Origin: Flavobacterium sp. WV_118_3
GTDB lineage: Bacteria; Bacteroidota; Bacteroidia; Flavobacteriales; Flavobacteriaceae
NCBI RefSeq assembly: GCF_039778605.1
Contig: NZ_CP156060.1
Coordinates: 2,108,001 to 2,172,000, forward strand
Length of the DNA stretch: 64,000 nucleotides
Direction of reading: 5' to 3'
The first letter of the stretch is position 1. Each line of letters opens with the position of its first letter. The position numbers and the translations under genes are program-made. Positions 17,103 to 26,302 of this stretch are shown piece by piece. The notes below the pieces were generated by a model. The model ran no database searches and was not told the DNA's origin. It was given only the letters and a program-made list of their open reading frames with translations.

Positions 17103-18995
17103 ATGAGCGAAAGTCCAAAAATATCGGCTTTAGCCATCATCAGGAACGAGGAAGACAATATCCGGGCGTATCTCCGGAATATGGCTTTCGCGGACGAAAT
17201 TATTGTAGTCGATTCGTATAGCAGTGATACCACACTGGATATTATCCGGAGTGAATTTCCACAGGTACGAATCGTACAACGCCCGTTTGACGATTTTTCC
17301 CGTCAGCGGAATTTTGCCATCGATTTGGCCACAAATGACTGGGTTACCTTTTTTGATGCCGACGAAAGGGTTACCGAAAATGGTATCCGGGAACTTCTGG
17401 AGCTCGTGGCTTCCCATCCGGAAGAAGTAGCTTTTTGGGTCAAACGCGCGTTTTATTATGCCGAAAAACCGATGTTTTATGGTGGACAAAATCAGGACAG
17501 AGCGATACGCCTGTTCCGAAAATCCAAATGCCGCTATTCCCATAAACTAGTACACGAACAACTTATTGTTGACGGTAAAACCGGAATTTTAAAGGAAATT
17601 ATTCATCATTATTCGTTTAAAAATAAAGCCGATTTTCTAGGTAAACGGCTACAATATTCGCAATTACGGGCTCAGGAGTTGTATCAGAAAAATACAAAAC
17701 CTACCGCTTTTCATTTTTATATAAAACCCGCCTTTCGTTTTTTTAAACATTATATAATCGAATTTGGATTCCTAAATGGATCACAAGGTGTATCTTTGGC
17801 AAAAATCATGTCACAACACGTCTATATGCGTTATGTGTATCTGCAACAACTACACCGGAATAAAAACCCGAATAACGAAAGCCTGACAATTGGTTATGAG
17901 GCGAAACGCGTTTTTCACAATCAGACCGGACTGGGTAATTACAGCCGGGATCTGGTTCGGATTATGAATCGTTTTTTTCCGGAAAACAACTATTTGCTGT
18001 ACAATCCGAAACCCGCAAAGAAGCAACTTTTCACTTCGGATTCGGATACGATCATCGAAAAACGTCCGACCAGCTGGTTCAATCGGAAATTTTATAATAT
18101 ATGGCGCCAACGTACCATTATTTCCGATCTGAAAAAAGACGGTGTTCAATTATTCCACGGCCTTTCGGGCGAACTTCCTTCGGGATTACAAAAAGCCGGA
18201 ATTAAAAGTACCGTAACGATTCACGATCTGATCTTTATGCGTTACCCGGAGTTTTATTCGTTCTTCGACCGGAAAATTCATTTTTATAAATTTAAAAAGG
18301 CTGCTCAAAGTGCCGATACGGTTATCGCGATCAGCGAACAAACCAAAAAAGATATTGTACAGTACCTGAAAATCCCGGAATCGAAAATCGAAGTGATTTA
18401 CCAGGGATGCCAACAGGTATTTAAAGAAATCTATACCGATCAGGAAAAGAAAGCCGTTATCGAAAAATACAAGCTTCCGGAACAGTTTGTTTTAAATGTC
18501 GGTACGATTGAAACCCGTAAAAACGTACTGGCGGCGGTAAAAGCCATTCGGAATATCGATACGAAGCTTGTCATTATCGGAGGGGAAACGGCTTATACGC
18601 AAACGGTAAAAAATTATATCCGGGAACATCAAATGGACGACAAAGTTCTGTTTTTAAAAGGACTTAGCAGCCGCGAACTGGCGATGGTATACCAGTTGGC
18701 TACCGTTTTTATTTATCCGTCGTTGTTTGAAGGTTTCGGAATTCCGATTATTGAGGCCTTGTATTCCAAAACTCCGGTTATCACAACCAACTCCGGTGTT
18801 TTCCCGGAAGCCGGTGGCCCTGATAGTCTTTATGTCGATCCGAACGATACTGCCGACATACAGTCAAAAATTGAATTATTACTTCGTGATCCTAATTTAA
18901 GAGTCGAGATAACAGAAAAAGGTTATATGTTTGTACAGAAATTTAATGACGATGTTATCGCGAACAGGATTATGACCTTATATAAATCATTATAA
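17103..18995 (+). CDS. Bifunctional glycosyltransferase, GT2-GT4 fusion
   Basis: 630 residues from the ATG at 17103; a TTG five codons upstream overlaps dapD and is less likely. Residues about 8-250 form a WaaE/KdtX-like family 2 transferase (IIRNEEDNIRAYLRN, EIIVVDSYSSDTT, metal-binding DAD in FFDADERV), collinear with the stand-alone gene at 19942. Residues about 258-630 form a family 4 GT-B transferase (HNQTGLGNYSRDL, NVGTIETRKN, and the donor-site motif SLFEGFGIPIIEAL). The frame runs without a break across the junction near 17860. It probably adds two successive sugars to a lipopolysaccharide or exopolysaccharide core. Sugars are unknown. Confidence 0.88.
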   Translation: MSESPKISALAIIRNEEDNIRAYLRNMAFADEIIVVDSYSSDTTLDIIRSEFPQVRIVQRPFDDFSRQRNFAIDLATNDWVTFFDADERVTENGIRELLELVASHPEEVAFWVKRAFYYAEKPMFYGGQNQDRAIRLFRKSKCRYSHKLVHEQLIVDGKTGILKEIIHHYSFKNKADFLGKRLQYSQLRAQELYQKNTKPTAFHFYIKPAFRFFKHYIIEFGFLNGSQGVSLAKIMSQHVYMRYVYLQQLHRNKNPNNESLTIGYEAKRVFHNQTGLGNYSRDLVRIMNRFFPENNYLLYNPKPAKKQLFTSDSDTIIEKRPTSWFNRKFYNIWRQRTIISDLKKDGVQLFHGLSGELPSGLQKAGIKSTVTIHDLIFMRYPEFYSFFDRKIHFYKFKKAAQSADTVIAISEQTKKDIVQYLKIPESKIEVIYQGCQQVFKEIYTDQEKKAVIEKYKLPEQFVLNVGTIETRKNVLAAVKAIRNIDTKLVIIGGETAYTQTVKNYIREHQMDDKVLFLKGLSSRELAMVYQLATVFIYPSLFEGFGIPIIEALYSKTPVITTNSGVFPEAGGPDSLYVDPNDTADIQSKIELLLRDPNLRVEITEKGYMFVQKFNDDVIANRIMTLYKSL

Positions 18996-19047
18996 ACGAA
19001 CATTCTTATTTTAAGATAGTATAACAAACCAAATAAATCCAACCTAC

Positions 19048-19935
19048 ATGAAAGTCGCCGGTTTTACCTTTATCCGCAATGCGGTACAAAACGATTACTC
19101 TATCGTAGAAGCAATTACGTCAATATTACCGATATGTGATGAATTTATAGTAGCTCATGGAAACTCAACCGACACCACTTTAGATCTTATTAAAAGTATT
19201 GATTCCCCGAAAATCAAAATTATTGAGACCGTTTGGGACGATAGCGTACGCGAAGGCGGTCGCACTTTTGCATTGGAAACCAACAAAGCTTTTAAAGCCA
19301 TTAGTCCGGATGTAGACTGGGCTTTTTATATTCAGGGAGACGAATGTGTCCATGAAAAATATCTGGAAACCATTCGTAAAGAAATGGAAGCCTCACTAAA
19401 TGATCCATCCATCGAAGGCTTACTATTTAACTATATGCATTTTTACGGATCGTATGATTTTTATGCACATTCCCGCAGATGGTACCGTAGGGAAATCCGT
19501 ATTGTCCGTAACCTTCCGGGTATGGAGTCGTATAAAGATGCGCAGGGTTTCCGCTTTAACGGTCGCAAACTGAAAGTAAAACACATTCCGGCATATATTT
19601 ATCATTACGGATGGGTGAAAGCACCAAGTGGCTTAAAAACAAAGGTGAAAAACACCGGTCGTTTTTACAATAGCGACGACGAATGGATCGACCGGACCTA
19701 TAATGAAGATTATGAATTTGACTACGGTAATGCCGAACGCTTACTGAAGTTTAAAGATACCCATCCTCAGGTTTTCCAGGGCCGGGTGAATCGTAGCAAC
19801 TGGAAATTCTCTTTCGATCCAACCAAAATGGGTCGCAAAATGAATTTAAGGAGAAAATTCCTGGCTTTTATCGAAGATTTAACCGGTAAACGACTGTTCG
19901 AATACCGCAATTATGTAATTGTAAAAAGAAGCTAA
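19048..19935 (+). CDS. Family 2 glycosyltransferase
   Basis: 295 residues. The N-terminal fold matches GT2 enzymes acting on glycan cores: FTFIRNAVQND, EFIVAHGNSTDTTLDLI, and a metal site replaced by QGDE in AFYIQGDECVHE. The C-terminal part is basic and carries no membrane helix. It lies 52 bases after the fusion gene and 6 bases before the next transferase, inside the glycan operon. Acceptor and donor are not predictable. Confidence 0.8.
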   Translation: MKVAGFTFIRNAVQNDYSIVEAITSILPICDEFIVAHGNSTDTTLDLIKSIDSPKIKIIETVWDDSVREGGRTFALETNKAFKAISPDVDWAFYIQGDECVHEKYLETIRKEMEASLNDPSIEGLLFNYMHFYGSYDFYAHSRRWYRREIRIVRNLPGMESYKDAQGFRFNGRKLKVKHIPAYIYHYGWVKAPSGLKTKVKNTGRFYNSDDEWIDRTYNEDYEFDYGNAERLLKFKDTHPQVFQGRVNRSNWKFSFDPTKMGRKMNLRRKFLAFIEDLTGKRLFEYRNYVIVKRS

Positions 19936-19941
19936 TCGTAT

Positions 19942-20718
19942 ATGACATTGCAATCCGGTTCAATTAAAATCAGCGGACTGATAATCACGTATAACGAAGA
20001 AAAAAATATACGGGAGGTCATCGAATGCCTGGACTTTGTAGATGAGATTATCGTCGTGGATTCGTATAGCACTGATAACACTGTGGCCATTGCCAAGACG
20101 TATCCGAACGTTAAGGTGGTACAAAATAAATTTGTCGATTTTACCACGCAACGAAATCTGGCACTGGAACTGGCCCGCTATAACTGGGTTCTATTTTTGG
20201 ACGCCGACGAACGCATTACACCGCCATTGCGTGCCGAAATCATTGCAGAAGTTCAGAAACCGGAAACCAAAGATGCGTATTACTTTGTACGAAAATTTTA
20301 TTTCGCCGGAAGAGCCATTCATTTCTCCGGTACACAAACGGATAAAAATTTCCGATTGTTTAAAAAAGATAAAGCGCATTATATCCCGGAAAAACTGGTT
20401 CACGAAACTCTAAAAGTCGACGGAACTATTGGAATACTTCAAAATAAGTTGCTCCATTATTCCTACGACAATTATGCCATTTATAAACAAAAAATGATTA
20501 GCTACGGGGTTTTAAAAGGAAAAGAACTGTTCCTTAAAGGCAAAAAGTACAGCGTTTTGACCCAGTACCTGAAAACCATTTTTAAGTTTATAAAAGCTTT
20601 CTTTTTCCGCCTCGGAATACTGGACGGAAAAGACGGATTCATTGTATCCTATTTACAAGCCTTGAGCGTATATCATACGTATAAATCATTAAAAGTGAAC
20701 CAAAAACAAAATATTTAA
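19942..20718 (+). CDS. Family 2 glycosyltransferase, WaaE/KdtX-like
   Basis: 258 residues. Motifs: GLIITYNEEKNIREVIECL, EIIVVDSYSTDNT and the metal-binding DAD in LFLDADERITPP. It closely parallels the first 250 residues of the fused enzyme at 17103, including the same order of blocks through KLVHETLKVDG, so the two are paralogues. WaaE-type enzymes add the first beta-glucose to the lipopolysaccharide inner core; here only the general role is inferred. Starts 6 bases after the previous stop. Confidence 0.85.
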   Translation: MTLQSGSIKISGLIITYNEEKNIREVIECLDFVDEIIVVDSYSTDNTVAIAKTYPNVKVVQNKFVDFTTQRNLALELARYNWVLFLDADERITPPLRAEIIAEVQKPETKDAYYFVRKFYFAGRAIHFSGTQTDKNFRLFKKDKAHYIPEKLVHETLKVDGTIGILQNKLLHYSYDNYAIYKQKMISYGVLKGKELFLKGKKYSVLTQYLKTIFKFIKAFFFRLGILDGKDGFIVSYLQALSVYHTYKSLKVNQKQNI

Positions 20719-20771
20719 CTCGTTGTAACGGTTATAGTAATAACACATTCCCTTTAATTCGTATTTAAAAA

Positions 20772-21812
20772 ATGAAGCAGAAGATTTGTTTGATCAGTTT
20801 CGACAACTGGCACTACGACAAATATATCATCAAATTGTTACAGCAAAAGAATATCGATGCGTATCATATCAATTTGGGAGGTTATAAACATGCCAGTTTA
20901 GCATCGCGAATCGTTAATGTGTTTTCCAAAATTTTCCTGGGTATTAATCTGAAAACCAAAAAGAAACAGGAACATATTATTTCCGAATTACAAAAAAACG
21001 GTCAACACGATATTATTCTGGTGATCAATCCCGATGTTATCGAATTGAAATACCACCAACTAATCAAACAATACACTAAAAAATATGTTGCGTATCTGTA
21101 TGACAGTCTGCATCGTTGCCCGGTTGACCATCTTTTAAATGCAAATCTTTTTGACAAAGTTTTTTCCTTTGACGAACAGGATGCCAAAGCGCACAATTTT
21201 GTCAAAATGAATAATTATATCTACTTTGACAAAAAGGAAATCCCGACCGAAAAACCGAAATATAAAGTTACAACCATCTCTTCGTTTGACAAACGCTTTC
21301 CGATATACAATAAAATTGCCTATCAGTTGGAACAATTGAAAACGCCTTTTCATTTTATTTTTGTGAGCCGAAATATTGAATACAAAAAATTTAAATACAA
21401 TTTCAAAGCCGAAGCCAATGCCAAAACCAACAGGCAATTACTATTTCAGTCGAAAAAAATACGGTTAAAACAATTGTTGAATTTGTATTCGGAAGCCGAA
21501 ATTATTCTGGATATCGTTCAAAATAACCAAACCGGTCTTAGTTTCCGTGTATTTGAGGCTATGGGAATGCAGAAAAAACTGATCACCGATAATAAAACCG
21601 TGGTGAATTACCCGTTTTATAATCCGAATAACATCCTGATCATTGATCGCGAAAACCCTGTAATTGCACCCGAATTTTTAAATACGGAATATGAACCCGT
21701 TCCCGATGAAATTTACAATCAATATACATTAGACAATTGGGTCACTACTATTTTTGACCTAAAAAATCCTCCAAATGAATATCCTAATCCTAACCAGAGA
21801 ATACAAAAGTAA
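20772..21812 (+). CDS. GT-B type glycosyltransferase-like protein, CgeB-like
   Basis: 346 residues. No classic nucleotide-sugar signature at the N-terminus, but the C-terminal half has a GT-B donor-site arrangement (NQTGLSFRVFEAMGMQKKLI, then YNPNNILII). A paralogue with the same C-terminal blocks lies at 27133. The middle contains a block predicting a cytoplasmic Rossmann-like domain (YVAYLYDSLHRCP). It overlaps the next gene by 38 bases, so the pair is co-translated. Role: probable sugar transfer in the surface-glycan pathway. Confidence 0.7.
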   Translation: MKQKICLISFDNWHYDKYIIKLLQQKNIDAYHINLGGYKHASLASRIVNVFSKIFLGINLKTKKKQEHIISELQKNGQHDIILVINPDVIELKYHQLIKQYTKKYVAYLYDSLHRCPVDHLLNANLFDKVFSFDEQDAKAHNFVKMNNYIYFDKKEIPTEKPKYKVTTISSFDKRFPIYNKIAYQLEQLKTPFHFIFVSRNIEYKKFKYNFKAEANAKTNRQLLFQSKKIRLKQLLNLYSEAEIILDIVQNNQTGLSFRVFEAMGMQKKLITDNKTVVNYPFYNPNNILIIDRENPVIAPEFLNTEYEPVPDEIYNQYTLDNWVTTIFDLKNPPNEYPNPNQRIQK

Positions 21813-22962
21813 TAAACTCCCACCTTGCGGTGGAACCGGGATTTTTAATACACTACTGGCCAAAGAACTTGTAAAAAGAGGGCATCAGATCTATGTTTTT
21901 GGTGTAAACAAAACCAATATCGATTTTGACGACGAAGGTGTTCGTGTGCATTATACCAAAAACCTTTTTAAACGAAATTTTTTGTACGATCTGTTCCGAT
22001 CCGTTACGCAGAAGTTCCCCTTTTTAATGTCGTATCATTTTAAAATACACGAAAAAGAAAAACGCGATATCAGTCGGCGACTTTTTGAATATATTGAAAA
22101 GAACAATCTGAATATCGATATGATCGAATGTCATGATTTTGAGGGCTTGAGTTTATTTTTAGGCAAAAAAATCCCATATGTAGTGCGTTGTCATGGTTCG
22201 TTTTCCGTTTTGGAAAAATATTTTGGCTACAAAGTAGAAGCCGGTCGTAAGCATTGCGAGCGCGAAGCGTTTAAAAAAGCCAAAAATGTGATCGCCATTT
22301 CTCGTTTTTCCGAACAGGTTAATCGGGAATTGTTTGGTGTTTCCAAATTTAAACTGATTTATAACGGTATCAATATACAGGAATTCCGACCGGATTCTAA
22401 TCCATCTATAATTCCGTTTTCTATTTTCTATATCGGAAATGTTACCTTAGAAAAAGGAGCCGATACGGCTTTCCGCGTATTCACCCGTTTAGTAGAGAAA
22501 TTTCCACTGGCTACCCTGCATTTTGTAGGTCGGGAAACACCTTATAAAGCGACTTTAGATAAGGAAATTCAGGCACAGCATTTAACCGACAAGGTGATTT
22601 TTCACGGTTATCAGTCTAAAGAGAATATCATTCGTTTACTCAACAGTGCTGCTGTTCTTATTTTTCCGTCCAAAGGAGAAACTTTGGGGCTGGCACTTTT
22701 AGAGGCAATGGCCTTGGCCAAACCTGTTGCTGCTTCGAATCTGGATCCTTTTAAAGAATTGATTACATCGGGCGAAAATGGCTATATCTGTGACACCGAT
22801 GCTGATTTTGTAAACCGTATATCCGATATACTGACCGACACTACTTTGGCTGAAACCCTTTCCAAAAAGGCGCGAAAAACCGTTGTAGATCATTTCAGCG
22901 TCGAAAAAATGATGACTGAAACCTTAGATTATTATACGACAGTTACCCAAAACCATAACTAA
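21775..22962 (+). CDS. Family 4 glycosyltransferase
   Basis: 395 residues. Full GT4 architecture: N-terminal acceptor domain with the glycine-rich entry (REYKSNKLPPCGGTGIFNTL), IAISRFSEQVN at the inter-domain region, then the donor domain with YIGNVTLEKGAD and the EX7E motif in PSKGETLGLALLEAMAL. Its start lies inside the preceding gene (38-base overlap), but the N-terminus is the natural one for the family. It retains the nucleotide sugar's anomeric configuration. Donor unknown. Confidence 0.88.
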   Translation: MNILILTREYKSNKLPPCGGTGIFNTLLAKELVKRGHQIYVFGVNKTNIDFDDEGVRVHYTKNLFKRNFLYDLFRSVTQKFPFLMSYHFKIHEKEKRDISRRLFEYIEKNNLNIDMIECHDFEGLSLFLGKKIPYVVRCHGSFSVLEKYFGYKVEAGRKHCEREAFKKAKNVIAISRFSEQVNRELFGVSKFKLIYNGINIQEFRPDSNPSIIPFSIFYIGNVTLEKGADTAFRVFTRLVEKFPLATLHFVGRETPYKATLDKEIQAQHLTDKVIFHGYQSKENIIRLLNSAAVLIFPSKGETLGLALLEAMALAKPVAASNLDPFKELITSGENGYICDTDADFVNRISDILTDTTLAETLSKKARKTVVDHFSVEKMMTETLDYYTTVTQNHN

Positions 22963-22982
22963 CTTTTGTGAATCGATTATTT

Positions 22983-23993
22983 ATGAGCCAACCTATTTTA
23001 TCTGTAATTATACCGGTATATAATGCCGAAAAATACCTTCAGGAAACAATTAACAGTATCCTGAACCAATCTTTTACTGATTATGAGTTGATAATTCTCA
23101 ACGATAAATCGACCGATAACAGTAAAGCCATTATCGAAAAAAATGCGGCTGCCGATTCCCGTATCGTGTTTGTTGACAAAATAGAAAATATAGGACCGGC
23201 GCGGTTGCGAAATGAAGGTTTTGAAACGGCAAAAGGGGAATTTATAGCCTTGATGGATGCCGATGACATCGCCATGCCCGATCGTTTTTCCAAACAGCTC
23301 CAATTTCTAAAAGAAAATCCGGAAGTAGGTGTTTGCGGAACGTTTTACACCCTTTTTAAAATGGATGGCAAACGAAAACTAATAGCTCTTCCGACAGAGC
23401 ATCTTGCGATCCGAACAGCTTTTCTTTTTTATGATCCAGTTGGGAATCCTACGATCATGCTTCGTAAGGCTGTTTTAAACGATTTTCGCTTTGATGACGA
23501 TTTTGTGCCGATCGAAGACTATGAATTGTGGGATCGGATGAGTGCTCACACTCTAATGGCTAATATATCGGAATCGCTTCTTGATTACCGATGGCATGAT
23601 ACGAATATCAGTCAGACCAAAATTCATAATGTAAACCGCGCGCTCCGAAACCTCCGGTTAGCGCAATTACAACGTGATTTTGGTATTACTCCTGAAAACA
23701 CCAATATTGAGGGCTATCTGAATGCGTTTAATTTTAAACGGGGATTATCGGCTCAGGAGGTCATCGCGACTATTGACGCCTCTCAGCAATTAATCGCCAA
23801 AAACCGCGAATCCCGTATTTTTGATCAAAAAATACTCGAAAAACAGATGAACCAGATTGTTGTTCGCACCCTTCGCAAATCGAAAGAGTTTAACAAACCA
23901 CTGTTACAATACCTTCGAAATGAAGGTAAGCCGATATTCCGAAAGGTACGCTGGTTCGACCGTATTTTGATTACTTTAAAATCGATATTCTAA
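22983..23993 (+). CDS. Family 2 glycosyltransferase
   Basis: 336 residues from the ATG at 22983; an in-frame GTG at 22968 would add five residues. Typical GT2: LSVIIPVYNAEKYLQETI, NDKSTDNS, the DAD-equivalent LMDADDIAMPDR and the later acidic pair PIEDYELWDRM. These proteins usually transfer hexoses or N-acetylhexosamines from UDP sugars. It is the last plus-strand gene before a bidirectional terminator at 24044, closing the first part of the glycan operon. Confidence 0.87.
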   Translation: MSQPILSVIIPVYNAEKYLQETINSILNQSFTDYELIILNDKSTDNSKAIIEKNAAADSRIVFVDKIENIGPARLRNEGFETAKGEFIALMDADDIAMPDRFSKQLQFLKENPEVGVCGTFYTLFKMDGKRKLIALPTEHLAIRTAFLFYDPVGNPTIMLRKAVLNDFRFDDDFVPIEDYELWDRMSAHTLMANISESLLDYRWHDTNISQTKIHNVNRALRNLRLAQLQRDFGITPENTNIEGYLNAFNFKRGLSAQEVIATIDASQQLIAKNRESRIFDQKILEKQMNQIVVRTLRKSKEFNKPLLQYLRNEGKPIFRKVRWFDRILITLKSIF

Positions 23994-24043
23994 ATCGGAA
24001 ACCGATTCCTTTCTATTTTCAGAATTGAGTATTTCTTATTATA

Positions 24044-24071
24044 AAAAAGAGGAACAGAAGTTCCTCTTTTT
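24044..24071. terminator. Bidirectional terminator between two convergent GT2 genes
   Basis: A 12-bp perfect stem (AAAAAGAGGAAC / GTTCCTCTTTTT) with loop AGAA. It overlaps the stop codon of the minus-strand gene and ends the plus-strand glycan operon that starts at dapD. Confidence 0.85.
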
Positions 24072-25065
24072 AGTTGTATTTTATACCGAAATAGTTCATT
24101 TTGATATGACGTCGCCAGAATTTTATTCGCATTCCAAACGAAGCCTGTTTTAAAAACAGCTGTACCGCCAGATGGGGTTCTTTTGCATAGGCTTCCTTGT
24201 CTTTATACTGTTTTAACGCTTCGAAAGCCGAATCTTTTAGCAACGACTGGATTACTTCGCGCATGTTTGGAGTGTGCGACTGCGGCAATCTGTCGTAAAT
24301 TTCTTTTACGTTCAGATAAGACGAATAACGTTGAAAAAAAGCCGGCTTTAACGAAAAAATCCCGCCCATATGCCAACGGTACACCCCGCCCTGGAAGTTC
24401 AGAAAAGCACCTTTTCCATTACAAAGTGCCAAACCATATAGGGTATTATCTTTGGAGTAGCGGAAGCTTTTATAATCCTGTGGTTTTACAGCCGACTTTA
24501 AAAAGACACATGTGAGTGTATAAGTACAATACGGTCGGAAAATTGTATCAAAATCGATGGTGTACACTTCCGGTAAGGTTTCTTTAAAATCGCTTGGAAT
24601 CAATTCCTCTCCTTTTCTATTTAAAAAGTCCGTCCAGGTGATGACATAATCCGGATTGGCTTCCAGAAAATCGACTTGTTTTTGCAGTTTATACGGATCA
24701 ATCCAATAATCGTCTCCTTCACAGAGCGCTATGTATTTTCCTTTCGCTTTTGGAAAAGTAATATCGCCCCAAATATCCACATCGGGATTGGAATATTGGT
24801 TTTCGGTTTGATAAATTGGTTTGATCAGTAATGGATAACGGCTTTCAAATTCTTTTAATATTGCCGGCGTTCCATCTGGAGAAGCATCTTCATGCACAAT
24901 AATTTCAAACGGAAAATTGGTTTTCTGACTTAAAAATCCTTCCAGCGCATCGCTTAAATACGCTTCATGCTTAAAGGTATCACATAAAATACTGACTAAG
25001 GGCTTGTGAATATCCTGTCCGCTCCAATCGGCCAGTATTTCTTCCTGACTTCTGCAATGCTTCAT
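24070..25065 (-). CDS. Family 2 glycosyltransferase on the opposite strand
   Basis: 331 residues. GT2 motifs: VSILCDTFKHEAYLSDALEG, IIVHEDASPDGT, and the acidic site LCEGDDYWIDPYKLQ, a form common in capsule and lipopolysaccharide transferases. It is the only transferase of the locus on the minus strand and has its own likely promoter, so it is regulated apart from the two plus-strand blocks. Diverges from the aminotransferase gene with about 150 bases between starts. Confidence 0.85.
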   Translation of the reverse strand: MKHCRSQEEILADWSGQDIHKPLVSILCDTFKHEAYLSDALEGFLSQKTNFPFEIIVHEDASPDGTPAILKEFESRYPLLIKPIYQTENQYSNPDVDIWGDITFPKAKGKYIALCEGDDYWIDPYKLQKQVDFLEANPDYVITWTDFLNRKGEELIPSDFKETLPEVYTIDFDTIFRPYCTYTLTCVFLKSAVKPQDYKSFRYSKDNTLYGLALCNGKGAFLNFQGGVYRWHMGGIFSLKPAFFQRYSSYLNVKEIYDRLPQSHTPNMREVIQSLLKDSAFEALKQYKDKEAYAKEPHLAVQLFLKQASFGMRIKFWRRHIKMNYFGIKYN

Positions 25066-25162
25066 CTATAATTCTGTTACGATCCGGCCGATCCGGATCT
25101 GATTGATATCTTATTCCGTTTGGGTACGTTTAGATTGCTTAACTTTTTATATTTTTACTGCA

Positions 25163-25170
25163 CAAATGTA
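25163..25170 (-). promoter_or_regulatory. -7 box of the minus-strand glycosyltransferase
   Basis: The minus strand reads TACATTTG (exact TAnnTTTG), with a TTTG 23 bases upstream as a possible -33 element. The leader to the start codon would be about 90 bases and contains a GATCCGG direct repeat (25081-25099). Confidence 0.5.
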
Positions 25171-25219
25171 ACCATTAAGTTCGTTTATCTATACAAATAA
25201 AATTTACAAACCCATATTA

Positions 25220-26302
25220 ATGATAACAGTAACCAAAACCTTTTTTCCGGATTTAAAAGAATACGAAAAGCAACTTGAACGGATATGGGAAAACAAATGG
25301 CTTACTAACCGGGGAGAACTGGTACTGGAATTGGAACAGAAATTAACCGATTATCTGAAAAGCAATTCCATGATCATCACCAATAACGGAACTGTACCAC
25401 TACAAATTGCTCTTAAAATTCTAGGCAAACAAGGGGAAATTATTACCACTCCGTTTTCGTATGTAGCGACGACGTCTTCTATTATATGGGAAAACTGCAC
25501 ACCTGTTTTTGTAGACATTCATCCGGAATATCTCACTATTGATGAAACCAAAATCGAAGCGGCGATAACTTCAAAAACGACCGCAATTCTGGCTACGCAT
25601 GTCTTTGGTAACCCTTGTGAAGTCGAAGCGATTGAAGCCATTGCTACAAAATATGGCTTAAAGGTGATCTATGATGCCGCTCATGCTTTTGGCGTAACCT
25701 ATAAAGGGAAATCCTTGTTTAATTATGGCGATGTGAGTACCTGTAGTTTTCATGCAACCAAGCTTTTCCATACCGGTGAAGGTGGTGCACTGTTTTGTAA
25801 AGATAAAACGCTGTTTCATAAACTATTCTATAGTCATAACTTCGGACATAACGGTCCGCTGGAATTTCACGGACTGGGAATTAATGCGAAGATATCCGAA
25901 CTTCAGGCCGCTATGGGACTGGCTGTTTTACCACATATGGAAACCATTTTGTCCGAACGAAAAAAAGTAGTTGATTTCTACAACCAACATCTGGATTTCG
26001 ATTCGTTACAAACAATGATCATCCGACCGGAAACAGATTGGAATTACAGCTATTATCCAATTATAGTACCATCGGAAACGATACTCTTACAAGTTCAAAA
26101 AGCTTTAAACGACCACAATATTATCCCGAGAAGGTATTTTTACCCTTCGTTAAATACCATCGGATATGTAAACCAACCGGATCAGTCCATGCCGGTGTCG
26201 GAATCGGTTTCCCAACGGGTACTTTCGTTACCGCTTTATGTTGGACTGACCACGGAAGAATTACAAAAAATAACCACCTTAATTAATCAAAACGCATGCT
26301 AA
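25220..26302 (+). CDS. DegT/DnrJ/EryC1-family sugar aminotransferase
   Basis: 360 residues. A PLP-dependent enzyme of the kind that aminates 3-keto or 4-keto nucleotide sugars. The Schiff-base lysine is Lys181 in CSFHATKLFHTGEGG; the cofactor aspartate is in VIYDAAHAFG; TNNGTVPLQIAL binds phosphate. It overlaps the acyltransferase gene that follows by 7 bases, so the two products very likely act in sequence to make an N-acylated amino sugar nucleotide. The keto-sugar-forming dehydratase is not in the window. Confidence 0.9.
   Translation: MITVTKTFFPDLKEYEKQLERIWENKWLTNRGELVLELEQKLTDYLKSNSMIITNNGTVPLQIALKILGKQGEIITTPFSYVATTSSIIWENCTPVFVDIHPEYLTIDETKIEAAITSKTTAILATHVFGNPCEVEAIEAIATKYGLKVIYDAAHAFGVTYKGKSLFNYGDVSTCSFHATKLFHTGEGGALFCKDKTLFHKLFYSHNFGHNGPLEFHGLGINAKISELQAAMGLAVLPHMETILSERKKVVDFYNQHLDFDSLQTMIIRPETDWNYSYYPIIVPSETILLQVQKALNDHNIIPRRYFYPSLNTIGYVNQPDQSMPVSESVSQRVLSLPLYVGLTTEELQKITTLINQNAC

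Noticed and set aside
25081..25102. GATCCGG direct repeat and ATCCGGAT palindrome as an operator
   Set aside because: Single short occurrence in a leader, no matching site elsewhere in the window, no regulator next to it.
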